Shown here piece by piece: positions 1 through 11,758 of a stretch of 64,000 nt of DNA. Source of the DNA: Aquarana catesbeiana (lineage: Eukaryota; Chordata; Amphibia; Anura; Ranidae). The notes below the pieces were generated by a model. The model did not search any database. It saw only the letters and a list, made by a program, of their open reading frames with translations, and was not told where the DNA came from. Every line of letters begins with the position of its first letter. Within the stretch, counting starts at the first letter, position 1. The DNA lies in contig NC_133329.1 in assembly GCF_042186555.1 (NCBI RefSeq), forward strand, positions 187,089,206 through 187,153,205, read 5' to 3'. The translations under genes were made by a program, and so were the position numbers.

Positions 1-632
1 GCTCACTCCCCAGTTAACTCTTTCACTCCACTGTCACAGCGTTATTAGGTACAGTGTATAGATTTTTTGCTGATCACTGTATTAGTGTTATCATGAGGCC
101 AGATAGCATTAGTGGAATTTTTCTAACGTCCTGCAAGCGTACCGCTCCAGTGTGCAAGGGAAAAGGGTTAAGTGTGGGTGTGGCGCTATTGAATACCTCA
201 GTTGAATCAGTATGAGTGTTGAAGATGGCTTGATTTCCCAAAGCACTTTTTCCAAAGGAAAGGGAGATTCTTAAACCAAAAATAGTGTAAAATAAAAATG
301 CTGTGTATATGACTCCTTCAGCTCACCATCTGTCATGTGATACTTAATCTCATTTTAGCCCAAAAGTACCTGAAAAATGCCTCAGTGTGAAAGAGGTCTT
401 AGTAACCCAATCAATATTGAGTCCTAAAAAACTGTATATTTTAAGATCAAAAATCTACTTTGTCTCATCAATGGGAAATTAACTTGTCAATTCCCACAAG
501 CTGAGGAGAAGCAAGGTCTTTATTATGAGGAAGAGAGTAGTGTTTAGACAAACTGTGCCTTTTAAAACCTTTTACAACGTTAGCAACATGTTCACCAATT
601 CTTACACACAGTCTTCCCCACATACTGCAAAC
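1..632. other. Unannotated AT-rich sequence
   Basis: No coding region, inverted repeat or known element is recognisable. The last 8 bases (625-632, CTGCAAAC) are the left target duplication of the next element. Confidence 0.5.
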
Positions 633-2848
633 TAGTGATGAGCTTCGAGTTCGAGTTGAACTCATGTTCGACTCGAACATCGGCTGTTCGCAAGTTCGCT
701 GAACAGCGAACAATTTGGGGTGTTAGTGGCAAATTTAAAAGCCGCGGAACACCCTTTAAAAGTCTATGGGAGAAATCAAAAGTGCTAATTTTAAAGGCTT
801 ATATGCATGATATTATCATAAAAAGTGTTTGGGGATGTTTGCATGTAACAATGCAAAAAGAATTAAAAACGGCTGTTTTTTCGGGAGCAGTGATTTTAAT
901 AATGCTTAAAGTGAAACAATAAAAGTGTAATATTCCTTTAAATTTCGTACCTGGGGGGTGTCTATAGTATGCCTGTAAAGGGGCGCAAGTTTCCCGTGTT
1001 TAGAACAGTCTGACAGCAAAATGACATTTTAAAGGAAAAAAAGTAATTTAAAACTACTCGCGTCTATAATGAATTGTCAGTCCGACAATACACATAAAAG
1101 TTCATTGATAAAAACAGCATGGGATTTCCCCACAGGGGAACCCTGAACCAAAATTTTTTTTTTAAAATGGCGTGGGGGTCCCCCTAAATTCCATACCAGG
1201 CCCTTCAGGTCTGGTATGGATATTAAGGGGAACCCCGCACCAAAATAAAAAAAAATGACGTGGGGGTCCCCCTCAAAATCCATACCAGACCCTTCAGGTC
1301 TGGTATGGATTTTAAGGGGAACCCCGTGCCAAAATTAAAAAAAAAATGGCGTGGGGTCCCCCCAAAAATCCATACCAGACCCTTATCCGAGCACACAACC
1401 TGGCAGGCCGCAGGAAAAGAGGGGGGGCGAGAGAGCATCCCCCCTCCTGAACTGTACCAGGCCACATGCCCTCAACATTGGGAGGGTGCTTTGAGGTAGC
1501 CCCCCAAAGCACCTTGTTCCCATGTTGATGGGGAGAAGGGCCTCATCCCCACAACCCTTGGCCGGTGGTTGCAGGGGTCTGCGGGCAGGCGGGTTGATGG
1601 AATCTGGAAGCCCCCTTTAACAAGGGGACCCCCAGATCCCGCCCCCCGTGTGAATTGGTAATGGGGTACAAATGTACCCCTACCATTTCACAAAAAAGTG
1701 TCAAAAAGTTTAAAAAACACAAGAGACGGTTTTTGACAAGTCCTCCTTTCTGCATCTTCTTTCTTCTGGTGTTCTTTCGGTGTTCTTCTTCTTCCTACAT
1801 CTTCTTCTTCATTTTCTCCATCTTCTTCTTAAGCTCTTCTTGTCCCGCATCTTCCTCCAGGCTTCTTCTCCGCTCCATCTGCACGATCCGCCTCAGTGGA
1901 AGTCTTCAGCCGTGTGACGCTTGGCTTCTTCTGACATTTCTTATATAATGGAGGGCAGGGCCACCCGGTGACCCCGTCCACCTCTGACGCATGGGGAATT
2001 CACGGGACTTCCCTGTGGCTTTCCCCGTGTTGTTAGAGGAGACGGGGTTGCCATTTTTTTTCAAAATTTTGGCGCGGGGTTCCCCTTAAAATCCATACCA
2101 GACCTGAAGGGTCTGGTATGGATTTTGAGGGGGACCCACACGCCATTTTTAAAAAAATTTTGGCACGGGGTTCTCCTTAATATCCATACCAGACCTGAAG
2201 GGCCTGGTATGGAATTTAGGGGGACCCCCACACCATTTTTTTTTATTCTGGCGCGGGGTTCCCCTTAATATCCATACCAGACCTGAAGGGCCTGGTATGG
2301 AATTTAGGGGGGCCCCCAAGCATTTTTTTTTTCATTTTGGGTTGGGGTTCCCCTGTGGGGAAATCCCAAGCAGTTTTTATCAATTAACTTTTATGTGTAT
2401 TGTCGGACCGACAATTCATTAATAGCCGCGAGTAGTTTTAAGTTACATTTTTTTCCTTTGAAATGTCATTTTGCTGTCAGACTGTTCTAAGCACGGGAAA
2501 CATGCACCCCTTTTTACAGGCATACTATAGACACCCTCCAGGTACGAAATTTAAAGGGATATTACACTTTTATTGTTTGACTTTAAGCATTATTAAAATC
2601 ACTGCTCCTGAAAAAACGGCCGTTTTTAAAACTTTTTTTTGCATTGATCCATGTCCCCTGGGGCAGGACCCGGGTCCCCAAACACTTTTTATGACAATAA
2701 CTTGCATACAAGCCTTTAAAATTAGCACTTTTGATTATTCATGTTCGTGTCCCATAGACTTTAACGGTGTTCGCGTGTTCGAGCAAATTTTTTGCCTGTT
2801 CGCAAGTTCTGCTGTGAACTGAACTGGGGGGTGTTCAGCTCATCCCTA
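633..2848. mobile_element. hAT non-autonomous fold-back element with 8-bp target duplication
   Basis: The ends are TAGTGATGAGC on the left and its near complement on the right. A perfect 8-bp direct repeat CTGCAAAC lies outside both ends (625-632 and 2849-2856), the hAT signature. The two arms are inverted copies of each other for several hundred bases (about 633-1340 against 2060-2848) and include repeated hairpins built on CCATACCAGACC. The centre (about 1380-1700) is GC-rich and shared with the elements at 5472-6682 and 7141-8247. No transposase is encoded. The left end also matches the left end of the large hAT at 46653, its probable autonomous relative. Confidence 0.88.
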
Positions 2849-3072
2849 CTGCAAACCACACAGGCACTGGAGAAGGTAAACCCCACAGAACATGCAATAA
2901 ACCATTAATATTACATGTTTCATGTGTAACCTGTGACTGAAAAGAATTGGTGTATGCAATTCTAAAACACTAACTACACCACATCTCCTGCAGGACATAA
3001 AACCTTTCAAACCACCAAACACAGAAACTTTAGGAGGCCTATCGATTACATTGGGAATAAGCAGATCCTTAA

Positions 3073-3679
3073 AGTGGATGTAAACCCAAATTTTTTTTTT
3101 TTAATTAAGTCTTGCACCTTGTACAGTATAGGATTTCATGTCATCTGTGCCCAGTCTTGCCACAAAGTTATTCCAGCTCTAAGCAGTCCTCTTATCTTCC
3201 TTCGGTAAGATAAAAACTGACACACAGAGAAAAAGGAGTCAGTTCTTCCCCCTTGCTGTGAGTGACTTGATTTACATATCTCATGCACAAGTCTGAGAGA
3301 GGCATTCTGTGTACTTCAGATCCCCTCCTCCTTTCTTCTCCAGCTCTCCCAGGATTGGCATGATTGGGCGTGTGGTGGTCATTTCTGGGTTTTGACTGGA
3401 TGTTAGTGATCATAGCATAGTTTTCAGTGTAAGAAATTCACAGGAGAAAATGCATATTTACAAGGCGAGTGTAGAGGTGGGCGGGGAGTCTACTGACATC
3501 ACTACTCCACACACAGAGCTCCTGACAGCAGACCCACCCACAGAATCTGCAGTTTTTCAGGTCTCATAACAGACAGAGGGGAGACATTTGACAAGGATTC
3601 ATGCAGGAGGCATGTAGATCCTTATAGATCAGCACTATGGCAGTAGTTTAGAAAGGATGAGAGTGGGTTTACATCCACT
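3073..3679. mobile_element. TTAA-flanked small element (uninterrupted copy)
   Basis: Terminal inverted repeats AGTGGATGTAAACC / GGTTTACATCCACT are flanked by TTAA at 3069-3072 and 3680-3683, as expected for a piggyBac-type non-autonomous element. The same sequence lies at 25094-35109, where a Tc1 element interrupts it, so this copy shows the empty target site. Confidence 0.8.
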
Positions 3680-3683
3680 TTAA

Positions 3684-4419
3684 GCTTCTGTGCTTTTTTA
3701 AAAATAACACTGGTAAGACTGGCCCCCACACCTTGTCAATCTTATAAACATACCAATGTCTGTTTAACAGTCCATTAACTAGTCGATGCTGATTAAAGAA
3801 AGTAGTCAAAAATAACCATTCATTATTGTTTTGAAGATGCCTTTGTCTACCTTTTGGAATTAAAAGAAAATCACATTCAATATTAGAAATAATATTATTT
3901 CCTGTTCCTTTTCTTGATGTTCTTTTTGTAAAGTGCTTCAAAATAGTAGCCTGGGTTAAATAGTTCTCCTTATACTCTAGAACTGTCCCCTTTGAATAGC
4001 CCTCAACCAGGAGGTTAGAAAATGATCCTATCTCTTACAAATAACCAAATCCAAAAAATGTATTATATCTTTAGTTTGGGTCCAAAAAATTCATTTTTGT
4101 ATAATGAGGTCTTATATACCCTATACAGAATGTCTGCTGTTACATTACACCCGCTCTACTCTTCTCCCACACATACTGCTCACTGTCTTATTAAGTACAA
4201 AATAAATGCCTTCAGATACTGCAGTTCATAAAAACTTTAACAGGGTGGAGCAAACTCGACTTTTGATTTGTGTGGATTTGCTCAGAAGATTTTTTTTTTT
4301 TTATAAGCACCAGCTATCCATGCTAAGCATTCACTTCAGTAGCTAGAGTTTCTATTGGAACTTAACATTACACTGTTTACACATGCATCAGTGCTACAAA
4401 AAAAAAATATATATATTAC
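3684..4419. other. Unannotated; possible host intron
   Basis: No element ends or coding sequence recognised. It lies downstream (in minus-strand sense) of the exon at 4420-4536 and begins, in that sense, with its splice donor. Confidence 0.4.
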
Positions 4420-4536
4420 CGGTCCTCTTAGATCGATGAGTTCTTGTCTCATTTGCAACACTAGTGCTTCTTTTGTAAGGAGTGTTCGGTGAAGCCTCTC
4501 ATTAAATTCTATCAACTCTCCATGCATTTCTGCCAC
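4420..4536 (-). CDS. SNX29: Internal coding exon of a host gene, resembling sorting nexin 29
   Basis: This is the only sequence that looks like a conserved host exon. On the minus strand an acceptor ending TGTACAG precedes GTGGCAGAAATG, 39 codons stay open, and the exon ends CCG before the donor GTAATA; both boundaries are phase 0. The peptide starts VAEMHGELIEFNERLH and ends QMRQELIDLRGP, a charged helical (coiled-coil type) segment. From memory this matches the stretch just before the PX domain of sorting nexin 29, an endosomal trafficking protein with RUN, coiled-coil and PX regions. The match was not checked by alignment, so the symbol is tentative. No other exon of the gene is visible, so most of the window is either one very large intron or lies beyond the gene. 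Confidence 0.6.
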
Positions 4537-4671
4537 CTGTACATAAAAAAGTATACTTTTTGAGAAACATGTACGCAAAATGAAGAGTTAGAGCATTTTT
4601 AAAGCTTTTAAACATTGATATATTTATTATTCACCTAATTGTATTAGTTTAAAGTATTCAAAAAAAAAATG

Positions 4672-4850
4672 GCAGGTGGGCTGGTTCACACCACAAAAAC
4701 ACACTCCAGATCCGTTCTGGATGTGGTTTTGCATGCGCGTTTGATACGATGCATTCCAAATGTTTTTTTTTTCTTTTTTCTCACTATACTGGGGTCCGGT
4801 GCATTTTTGATGCATTTTAGTGTGTTTTTTATGTGTTTTACACATAAAAA
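4672..4850. repeat. Half of a small inverted-repeat element
   Basis: Starts GGGCTGGTTCACACCACAAA and resembles the left part of the complete element at 36615-36962. No matching right end is found here, so it appears truncated. Confidence 0.4.
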
Positions 4851-5168
4851 ATAGAGAATCTCCATAATAGAGGTGGTGTATTGAGTGTAAATGTGTGTAC
4901 TCATTTGATTATGATTTATCATGTCAGATTCAGAATTACCTCAACAGACAGTTTTGCCAGTTAGATACAGCATTGCTTTGAAACATTATGCACTTTGTGG
5001 TCATCAGTAAATATAAGCTTGTCTACAGCTATTTTCTCTTGGTTAACTTATGGATGGGGTCTATTGCGCCCGTGCACGTGGGCAACTAGCATTACTGTAA
5101 CTGAAGTAATTTTGCCAGCAATAGCTACTATATTCTGTATAAATGTATGCAATTTCAATAATCGACAC

Positions 5169-5425
5169 TAGGGGGGTTATTTACAAAAGGCAAATCCACT
5201 TTGCACTACAAGTGCACTTGGAAGTGCAGTCGCTGTAAATCTGAGGGGGACGTGCAAGGAAAATAAAAAAGAGCATTTTAGCTTGCACATGATTGGATGA
5301 TAAAATCAGCAGAGCTTCCTCTCATTTCATATCTACGCCTCAGATTTACAGCGACTGCACTGCCAAGTGAACTTGCAGTGCACTTGTAGTGCAAGATGCA
5401 TTTGCCTTTCGTAAATAACCCCCTA
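5169..5425. mobile_element. 257-bp MITE
   Basis: The ends GGGGGTTATTTAC / GTAAATAACCCCC are inverted, and the subterminal CACTACAAGTGCACTTG is mirrored near the right end. A TA flanks both sides. Degraded copies of the same element sit inside all four Harbinger copies. Confidence 0.75.
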
Positions 5426-5471
5426 TGTGATTTATCCTGCTGTTACTGTTGAGTAAAGGATCTAATTCTAA

Positions 5472-6682
5472 TGCAGCGTACACACGAACGGACTTTACGG
5501 CAGACTTTGCCCGGCAGACCAGAGTCCGCCGAACAATCTGACCGTGTGTAGGCTCCGGCGGACTTTTCCGGTGGACTTTTTCCCAAAAGCCCGCCGGACC
5601 TAGATTTGAAACATGTTTTAAATCTTTCCATCGGACTCAGTTTCTGGCGTCTGTGTGCTGGTCCGACGGAAAGCCCACTCGTGTGTATGCTGGTCCAACG
5701 GACCAGATACGACGCGAGGGCAGGGTATTGAATTTCGCGCTTGCTGCAATAGGAAAAACAAATTTTCCTATTGCGGCAAGCGCGGGGCATACCAGACCCT
5801 TAGGTCTAGTATGGATTTTAAAGGGAAGCCCCCCTACGCCGAAAAAATGGCGTGGGGTCCCCCCTAAAATCCATACCAGACCCCGATCCGAGCACGCAGC
5901 CCGGCCAGTCAGGAAAGGGGGTGGGGACGAGCGAGCGCCCCCCCTTCCTGAACCGTTCCAGGCCGCATGCCCTCAACATGGGGGGGCGTGGTCAACATCA
6001 CCCGGATCTGGGGGCCCTCTTATTATAGGGGGCTCCCGGATTCCGATAAGCCCCCACCCGCAGACCCCGACAACCAACGGCCAGGGTTGTCGGGAAGAGG
6101 CCCTTGTCCTCATCAACATGGGGACAAGGTGCTTTGGGCTGGGGGGGCCCCCTCCCCCAAGGCACCCCCCCATGTTGAGGGCATGTGGCCTGGTACGGTT
6201 CAGGAAGGGGGGGGCGCTCGCTCGTCCCCACCCCCTTTCCTGACCTGCCGGGCTGCGTGCTCGGATCGGGGTCTGTTATGGATTTTAGGGGGGACCCACA
6301 CCGTTTTTTTGGCGTGGGGGGGCTTCCCTTTAAAATCCATACTAGACCTAAGGGCCTGGTATGACCCGCGGCGGGGCTCGCAAGGTGTCAATCTCGCCGA
6401 TAAAAGCGGCAAGATTGACTTCCTTTTCTAGTCCCGTCGCACCTGAGTCACGTTCAAAATGAACGGACTTGTCCATGTGTGGGCAAGTCCGTTCATTCTG
6501 AAAGTCCACCGTAACTCCGGCGAAAGTCCGTCGGAAAGACGGGCGGACTTAGCCCGCCGGAAAGTCCGGTCATGTGTGGGCAAGTCCGTCCGTTTTAAAT
6601 TCCGGCGCACCTGGCGGATAAAGTCCGGCGAAAAATCCGCCGAGCAAAGTCTGCCGTAAAGTCCGCTCGTGTGTACGCGGCA
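5472..6682. mobile_element. Harbinger-type non-autonomous element with GC-rich core
   Basis: The termini TGCAGCGTACACACG / CGTGTGTACGCGGCA are inverted and flanked by TAA at 5469-5471 and 6683-6685, the 3-bp duplication of PIF/Harbinger elements. Outer arms repeat motifs such as CGGACTTT. The centre (about 5790-6362) is a palindromic GC-rich module with CCATACCAGACC hairpins, also found inside the hAT element at 633-2848. The open frames through the centre are by-products of its GC-richness. Confidence 0.8.
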
Positions 6683-7140
6683 TAATATATAATGTGGCCT
6701 CACCCAGTTTAGACATTATGGCACCCGATGGTGTTTGGGACTAGCTATGGTCCATCTGGGTAATGTGCCATTCAATTAAGTGCTGATTTTCATGTGCTGT
6801 TAGGTCTTGTTTTTATCTATTAATAATGATGTTACATTCTTTTATTGCATTGGGTTGGAGGTAATTTTTGTTTTTATGGTTTCTTTATATATTTGGACAC
6901 AGGCATAATTTGAGTTTTTTTCAGGTATTTACCAAAACATATTCAAGCTACAGTATAGTTATATAATGGACATGGGCTGAAAGTGCACACTCTCAGGTTT
7001 AATTTGAGGGTATGTACATCAAAATTGGAGGAAGGGTTTAGGAATTACAGCTCTTAAGAATAGCCATCCCCCTTTTTTCAAGGGGCCAAAAGTTTCATGG
7101 ACAGGTGTGGGCTACTCCTTTGTTATTTCTTCATCAATTA

Positions 7141-8247
7141 GGCCGGGTTCACACTGATACGACACGACATTCGTACCACTTTGGATCCGACTTTGACCTG
7201 CGAATTGAAGTCCGAAATGCGTCCGACTTTAATGAACAGGGATCCGACTTTGATCCACGACAATACCAGGCACTTTGTCTGGTATGAATCTTTAGGGGAA
7301 ACTCCACGCCAAATTTAAAAAAAAAAAAACGGCATGGGTTCTCCCTCCAAGAGCACACCAGGCCCTTCGGTCTGGTATGGGTTTTAAGGGGAACCCCCAT
7401 ACTGAAAAAACTGCATGGGGGTCCCCCCAAAATCCATACCAGACCCTTATCCGAGCACACAGCCCGGCAGGTCAGGAAAGGGGGTGGGGATGAGCGAGTG
7501 CCCCCCCGAACCATACCGGGCCGCATGTCATCAACATGGGTTGTGGGTGCTTTAGGGCAGGGGGGCCCTGCCCGCCCACCTCAAAGCACGTTGTTCCCAT
7601 GTTGATGAGGACAAGGGCCTCTTCCTGACAACCCTGGCCATTGGTTGTCGGGGTTTGCGGGCGGGGAGCTTATCAGAATCTGGAAGCCCCATTTAACAAG
7701 GGGGCCCCCAGATCTTTTGTGAATGAGTATGGGGAACATTGTACCCCTACCCATTCACCTAAAAATAAAACACATTACACAGGTTTTTAGAGTAATTTAT
7801 TAAGGCAGATCCGTTGTCTCTTCCAATCTCTTCTCCCCTCTCCGGCCCCCCTGTGTCCTCTGCTGACGTCTTCTGCCTCTGTCGGTTCTTCTCCGCTCTC
7901 CGGTTCTTCTCCCTCTGTCCGCTGTCTTCTCGCTCTCTTGCTCTTGGAGGGAGAACCCATGCTATTTTTAAAAAAAAGTTGCAGTGGAGTTCCCCTTCAA
8001 GATCATCAGAGCGCAAGTCGCATGCCAAAGTCGGATCAGTCAAGACAGTGACCCGACTTCAGTGATATTCAATGGGCTGAAGTAGGATCCAAGTCGGACT
8101 AAAGTAGTGCATGAAGCATTTTCAAAGCCGGACCGACTTATGTCGGACCAGTTAAGACGGCTCCCATAGGGAAACATTGATTTTTACACGTCATGCGACA
8201 TAAGCTCCCAATGTCGGATCATTTGTTGTACCAGTGTGAACCTGGCC
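7141..8247. mobile_element. 1.1-kb inverted-repeat element with shared GC-rich core
   Basis: Ends GGCCGGGTTCACACTG / CAGTGTGAACCTGGCC with TTA on each side (7138-7140, 8248-8250). The core (about 7262-7770) matches the central module of the elements at 633-2848 and 5472-6682, including the CCATACCAGACC hairpins and the stretch around CCCATGTTGATG. Confidence 0.75.
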
Positions 8248-8250
8248 TTA

Positions 8251-8512
8251 GGCCACTTTCACACTACCGCGACTTCAAAGTTGCGCGATTTTGCCACAAT
8301 TTTGCGGCTGTGATTTTTGCCATGGTTTCAGGGAATGCCTATATAACTCACATCAAAGTCGGACCAAAGTAGTGCAGGGACTACTTTGAAGTTGGCACAA
8401 CTTGAAGTCGTACTAATATGAATGGTAGTCATTGGAAATAATGGAGAACAACTTGGTATACGACTTTGCAGTCCAAAGTCGTATGACAAGTCGTACAAGT
8501 GTGAAAGGGGCC
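8251..8512. mobile_element. 262-bp MITE
   Basis: Ends GGCCACTTTCACACT / AGTGTGAAAGGGGCC, flanked by TTA at 8248-8250 and 8513-8515. It abuts the preceding element, sharing its TTA. Confidence 0.75.
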
Positions 8513-8515
8513 TTA

Positions 8516-8914
8516 GAGGAAGTAAACCCTGATGGGTTTTACTTCCTCTTTTTTCCCCTGAAAAGTAAAAGCATAATGGGCTAGTATCTAGTATGCATCG
8601 CATACTAGCCCATTATGTTGCACTTACTTGCAAACGAAGCCCGCGATGTCCCCGCTGGTGGCCGCATTCATCTTCACCCCTCTTTTTTCTGGGGCCATGG
8701 ACTCCGGCTCTGTGACTAGCCGGAGTCACGTGCTGTCACTCCTGCGCAGTCACCGGTCATGGCACAGGCCCTTTAGAAGTGGCACAAATGTGCCCTTTCT
8801 TCAGTGTGCATGCGCCAATGAGGTTTAGGAGATATTTTCAGTACTTACAGGTAAGACTTATTATAGGCTTACCTGTAGGTAAAAGTGGTGTAACTAGGTT
8901 CACAACCACTTTAA
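8516..8914. mobile_element. Small element in the insertion cluster
   Basis: Begins GAGGAAGTAAACCCTGATGG and ends near ACAACCACTTTAA, after which Tc1 sequence resumes (ACAGGTAAACGGTCTGG). It contains several short palindromes, for example around GCATACTAGCCC. Exact ends are uncertain. Confidence 0.5.
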
Positions 8915-8944
8915 ACAGGTAAACGGTCTGGAGTTGATTCGAAG

Positions 8945-9092
8945 GCCTGGTTCACACCTATGCATTTTTTGTGCTTTTTGCATCTTTTGCACTACAGAAC
9001 GTGTTCCTTAGGAAACCATGTTAAATGGACTGTAGTGAAAATCTGCAAAATGCAAAAAGCACTAAAAAAAACGCATAGGTATGGACCAGGCC
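8945..9092. mobile_element. 148-bp MITE
   Basis: Inverted ends GGCCTGGTTCACACCTATGC and its near complement, inserted in the 5' leader of the Tc1 element shortly before its transposase. Confidence 0.6.
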
Positions 9093-9095
9093 TAA

Positions 9096-10549
9096 GTGTG
9101 CTATCTTCATTTGGACTCTATTGCTGTGAACCAGGCCATTGTAAGGCTTCAAAAATTAAACAAATCCATCAGAGAGATAGCAGCAACATTAGGAGTGGCC
9201 AAATCAACAGTTTGGTACATTCTGAGGAAAGAAGAATGCATTGATGAGCTCAGCAATATAAAAAGGCCTGGACGTCCATGGAAGACAACAGTGGTGGATG
9301 ATCGCAGGATCCTCTCTGTGGTAAAGGAAAACCCATTCCCAAAATCCAGACAAGTGAAGGACACTCTCCAGGAGGTGGGCATATCATTTTCAAAGTCTAC
9401 AATCAAGAGAAGACTTCACAAGAGCATTTGCTCAGAGGGTTCCCCAGAAGGTGCAAACCATTTATAAGCCTGAGGAATAGAAAAGCCAGATTAGACTTTG
9501 CCAACAAACATCTAAAAAAGCCAGAATAGTTCTGGAAAAGCATTCTTTGGATGGATGAAACGAATATTAATCTGAATCTGAATGATGGCAAGAAAAAAGT
9601 GTGGAGAAGGCTCGGAGCAACTCATGATCCAAAGCACACAACGTCATCTGTAAAACATGGTGGAGGCAGTGTGATGGCATGGGCATGCATGGCTTCCAGT
9701 GGCACTGGGTCATTAGTGTTTATTGATGATGTGACAGAAGACAGAAGCAGTCAGATGAATTCAGCAGTGTTTAGAGATATACTGTTAGCCCATATTCAGG
9801 CAAATGCAGCAAAGTTGATTGGACGGTGCTTCACAGTACAGATGGTCAATGATCCAAAACTGTCAGAAACCATGAAATCAGACCGACACAGAAGTACAGT
9901 TAAATCACACTTTAATAATAAAAGTAAAAAGAACACATGTAGTCAAAACATAGCCAAAGTTCAGTAACCGGAACAGATAGTCAGCCAAGCCAGAAGTCAG
10001 GGATCAATGTAGTGGAACAGCAAGCAGGATCTGGAGCCAGAAGGGATGTCAGCAAAGCAAGTCTTTAAACAGGAATGCAGGAAATAGTTTCTGTGATGTT
10101 GACCAAGGCGAAGGCAGAGAACCACTGGGCTGAACCACTTAAGTAGGCAGGACTGACGAGCAGGATATCATCAACAGCTGAGTAACTTTGGAGAGATAGG
10201 AGCTGGCAATTAGCCGACAGCTGAGCGGTCAGCTCTGAGAAGGAAGGGCTGAGCCCAGCCCTGACAAAAACACACTGTAAAAGCAACCTAGGAGCTTTTG
10301 AAGGAAAAGAAGTGGAATATTCTGCAAAGGCCACGTCAATCACCTGTTCTCAACCCAATTGAGCATGCATTTCAGTTGCTGAAGACAAAACTAAAGACAG
10401 AAAGACCCACAAACAAAGAACAACTGAAGACAGCTGCAGTTATAGCCTGGCAAAGCATCAGAAAGGAGGAAATCCAGTCTTCGGTAATATCCATGGGTTC
10501 CAGACTTCAGACAGTCATTACCAGTAAAGGATTCTCAACAAAATATTAA
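9096..10549 (+). pseudogene. Tc1 transposase, broken
   Basis: The N-terminal paired-type helix-turn-helix region is readable from about 9115: LNKSIREIAATLGVAKSTVW, a GRPW motif (cf. GRPR), then a second helix region to 9467, where the frame breaks. Catalytic-domain sequence continues in shifted frames to about 9850, including DNA matching the family's GGGSVMAWACM segment. A solo LTR interrupts at 9861-10266. The C-terminal end resumes at about 10290 with PVLNPIEHAFQLLKTKLK and stops at 10549. Such proteins cut and paste the element at TA sites. Several frame breaks plus the LTR make this copy dead. Confidence 0.85.
9861..10266 (-). mobile_element. Solo LTR (406 bp)
   Basis: The sequence starts TGTCAG and ends CTGACA, with a 5-bp direct repeat AAAAC on both sides (9856-9860, 10267-10271). 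Read on the minus strand it begins TGTCAGGGCTGGGC and has an ATTAAA-type poly(A) signal near the end. No internal retrotransposon sequence remains, so it is probably a recombination remnant of an LTR element. Confidence 0.7.
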
Positions 10550-10579
10550 AAACAAACATTTTATTTATGATTATATTCA

Positions 10580-10815
10580 TGTAGCGGTACCCCCGTAGGG
10601 GCTTCTAAGTGATGTGGCCCACCTGTCACTCTGCGCAGCCCGGCATTCACTTCCCAGTCACTTTTGAGGCAGGAAATTTAACTTGGATGGGGAAGGGAAT
10701 TTATGGGATGCCCACTAGAATGAACAATTGACTGACTGTACAGCAATCAGTTGGAACAACTATACACATTTGGTTACTCCAGTCTCCTCCAGCACATCAC
10801 TTGCTTGCAGACCGT

Positions 10816-10855
<40 letters not shown>

Positions 10856-11527
10856 ATCACTTACTTCTCAGGCACAGCTAGCACATGTTTAAGCCCAACA
10901 CTGGCTCAGCCAGGCCTTAGCTATTGCCTTTTGCAGGCAGGGACCATGGGCCCCTATGGTGACGCTCCTGCTGTCCTCTCTTGCCCCTCCTGTTCCTCCT
11001 GTTCAGAGTCTCCATGATTTCCTGGAGGGCTCTGTCCTGCACCCGAGCCCAGGCCCAAGGTCACCCCCCAGACTGGGGAGCTCCCACAAAGGCCCTGACA
11101 GCCTAGTACTCCATCCTCAGTTCTTCCACCCAACAACTTCTCCCGCTAGGTATTTAAGGAGGCCTGCCCCCTGCCAATCCAGGTTGGGGATTGGTCAGGG
11201 CTCCTTAGAACTCCCCAGGCAGCTCCACCTCTCCTCTTCTGCTCTCCTTCTAGAATCCTCTCGAAGGAAGAGGGAGGTCTCATTGACACTGCCTGTGAGT
11301 CACAAGCTGCTAAATTATAAGCCACAAGTGAGTTTAATAACCACCTTAATCAGCCACAGAACCTGTGTAATTAATGTGTGTCCTGGATTAAAGGGATGAT
11401 GTGGCAACTCTGCTCCCAGCCCACACAAACCAAAACAAACAGGCCTAGCTTCCAGCTGGGCCTGCCTAAATTTCCCTATATTCATAAAAATACGAATCTA
11501 GCACCTACCCATATAGAGGTTGCTACA
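10580..11527. mobile_element. LTR-like insertion (948 bp), probable solo LTR
   Basis: Ends TGTAGC / GCTACA flanked by TTCA at 10576-10579 and 11528-11531. Removing the insertion restores the expected Tc1 sequence around ATATTCATTTGTCC. It contains a CT dinucleotide run and a TATTTAAGG box near 11150. Family not recognised. Confidence 0.6.
10818..10852 (+). repeat. (CT)n microsatellite
   Basis: About 17 uninterrupted CT units inside the LTR-like insertion. Confidence 0.95.
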
Positions 11528-11758
11528 TTCATTTGTCCAATTACATTTGAGTCCCTGAAAATGGGGGGACTGTGTATAAAAAAGTTTGCAGTTTCTAAAA
11601 TTTGTGCTTGATATTTATGTTCAACCCCTTGAATTAAAGCTGAAAGTCTGCACTTCAAATTCATTTGAATTGTTTAGTTTCAATTTTATTCTGGTGACAT
11701 ACAGAGCCAAAAGAATGAAAATTGTTCCTGTGTCCAAATATATATGGACCTAACTGTA

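Larger units (their letters stand above)
6882..11756 (+). mobile_element. Tc1-like transposon broken by nested insertions
   Basis: The right end (CCAAATATATATGGACC then TAACTGTA) and the degraded left end (ATATATTTGGACACAGG) are the inverted termini of a common vertebrate Tc1-like family. Between them lie transposase fragments in plus orientation. About 3.6 kb is foreign: four small elements between 7141 and 9092 and two LTR-like insertions (9861-10266, 10580-11527). The outer TA duplication is clear only on the right (11757-11758). Confidence 0.8.

Noticed and set aside
5653..6431. Long overlapping open frames on both strands
   Set aside because: They fall in a GC-rich palindromic module of a MITE, have no domain and are mirrored on the opposite strand.
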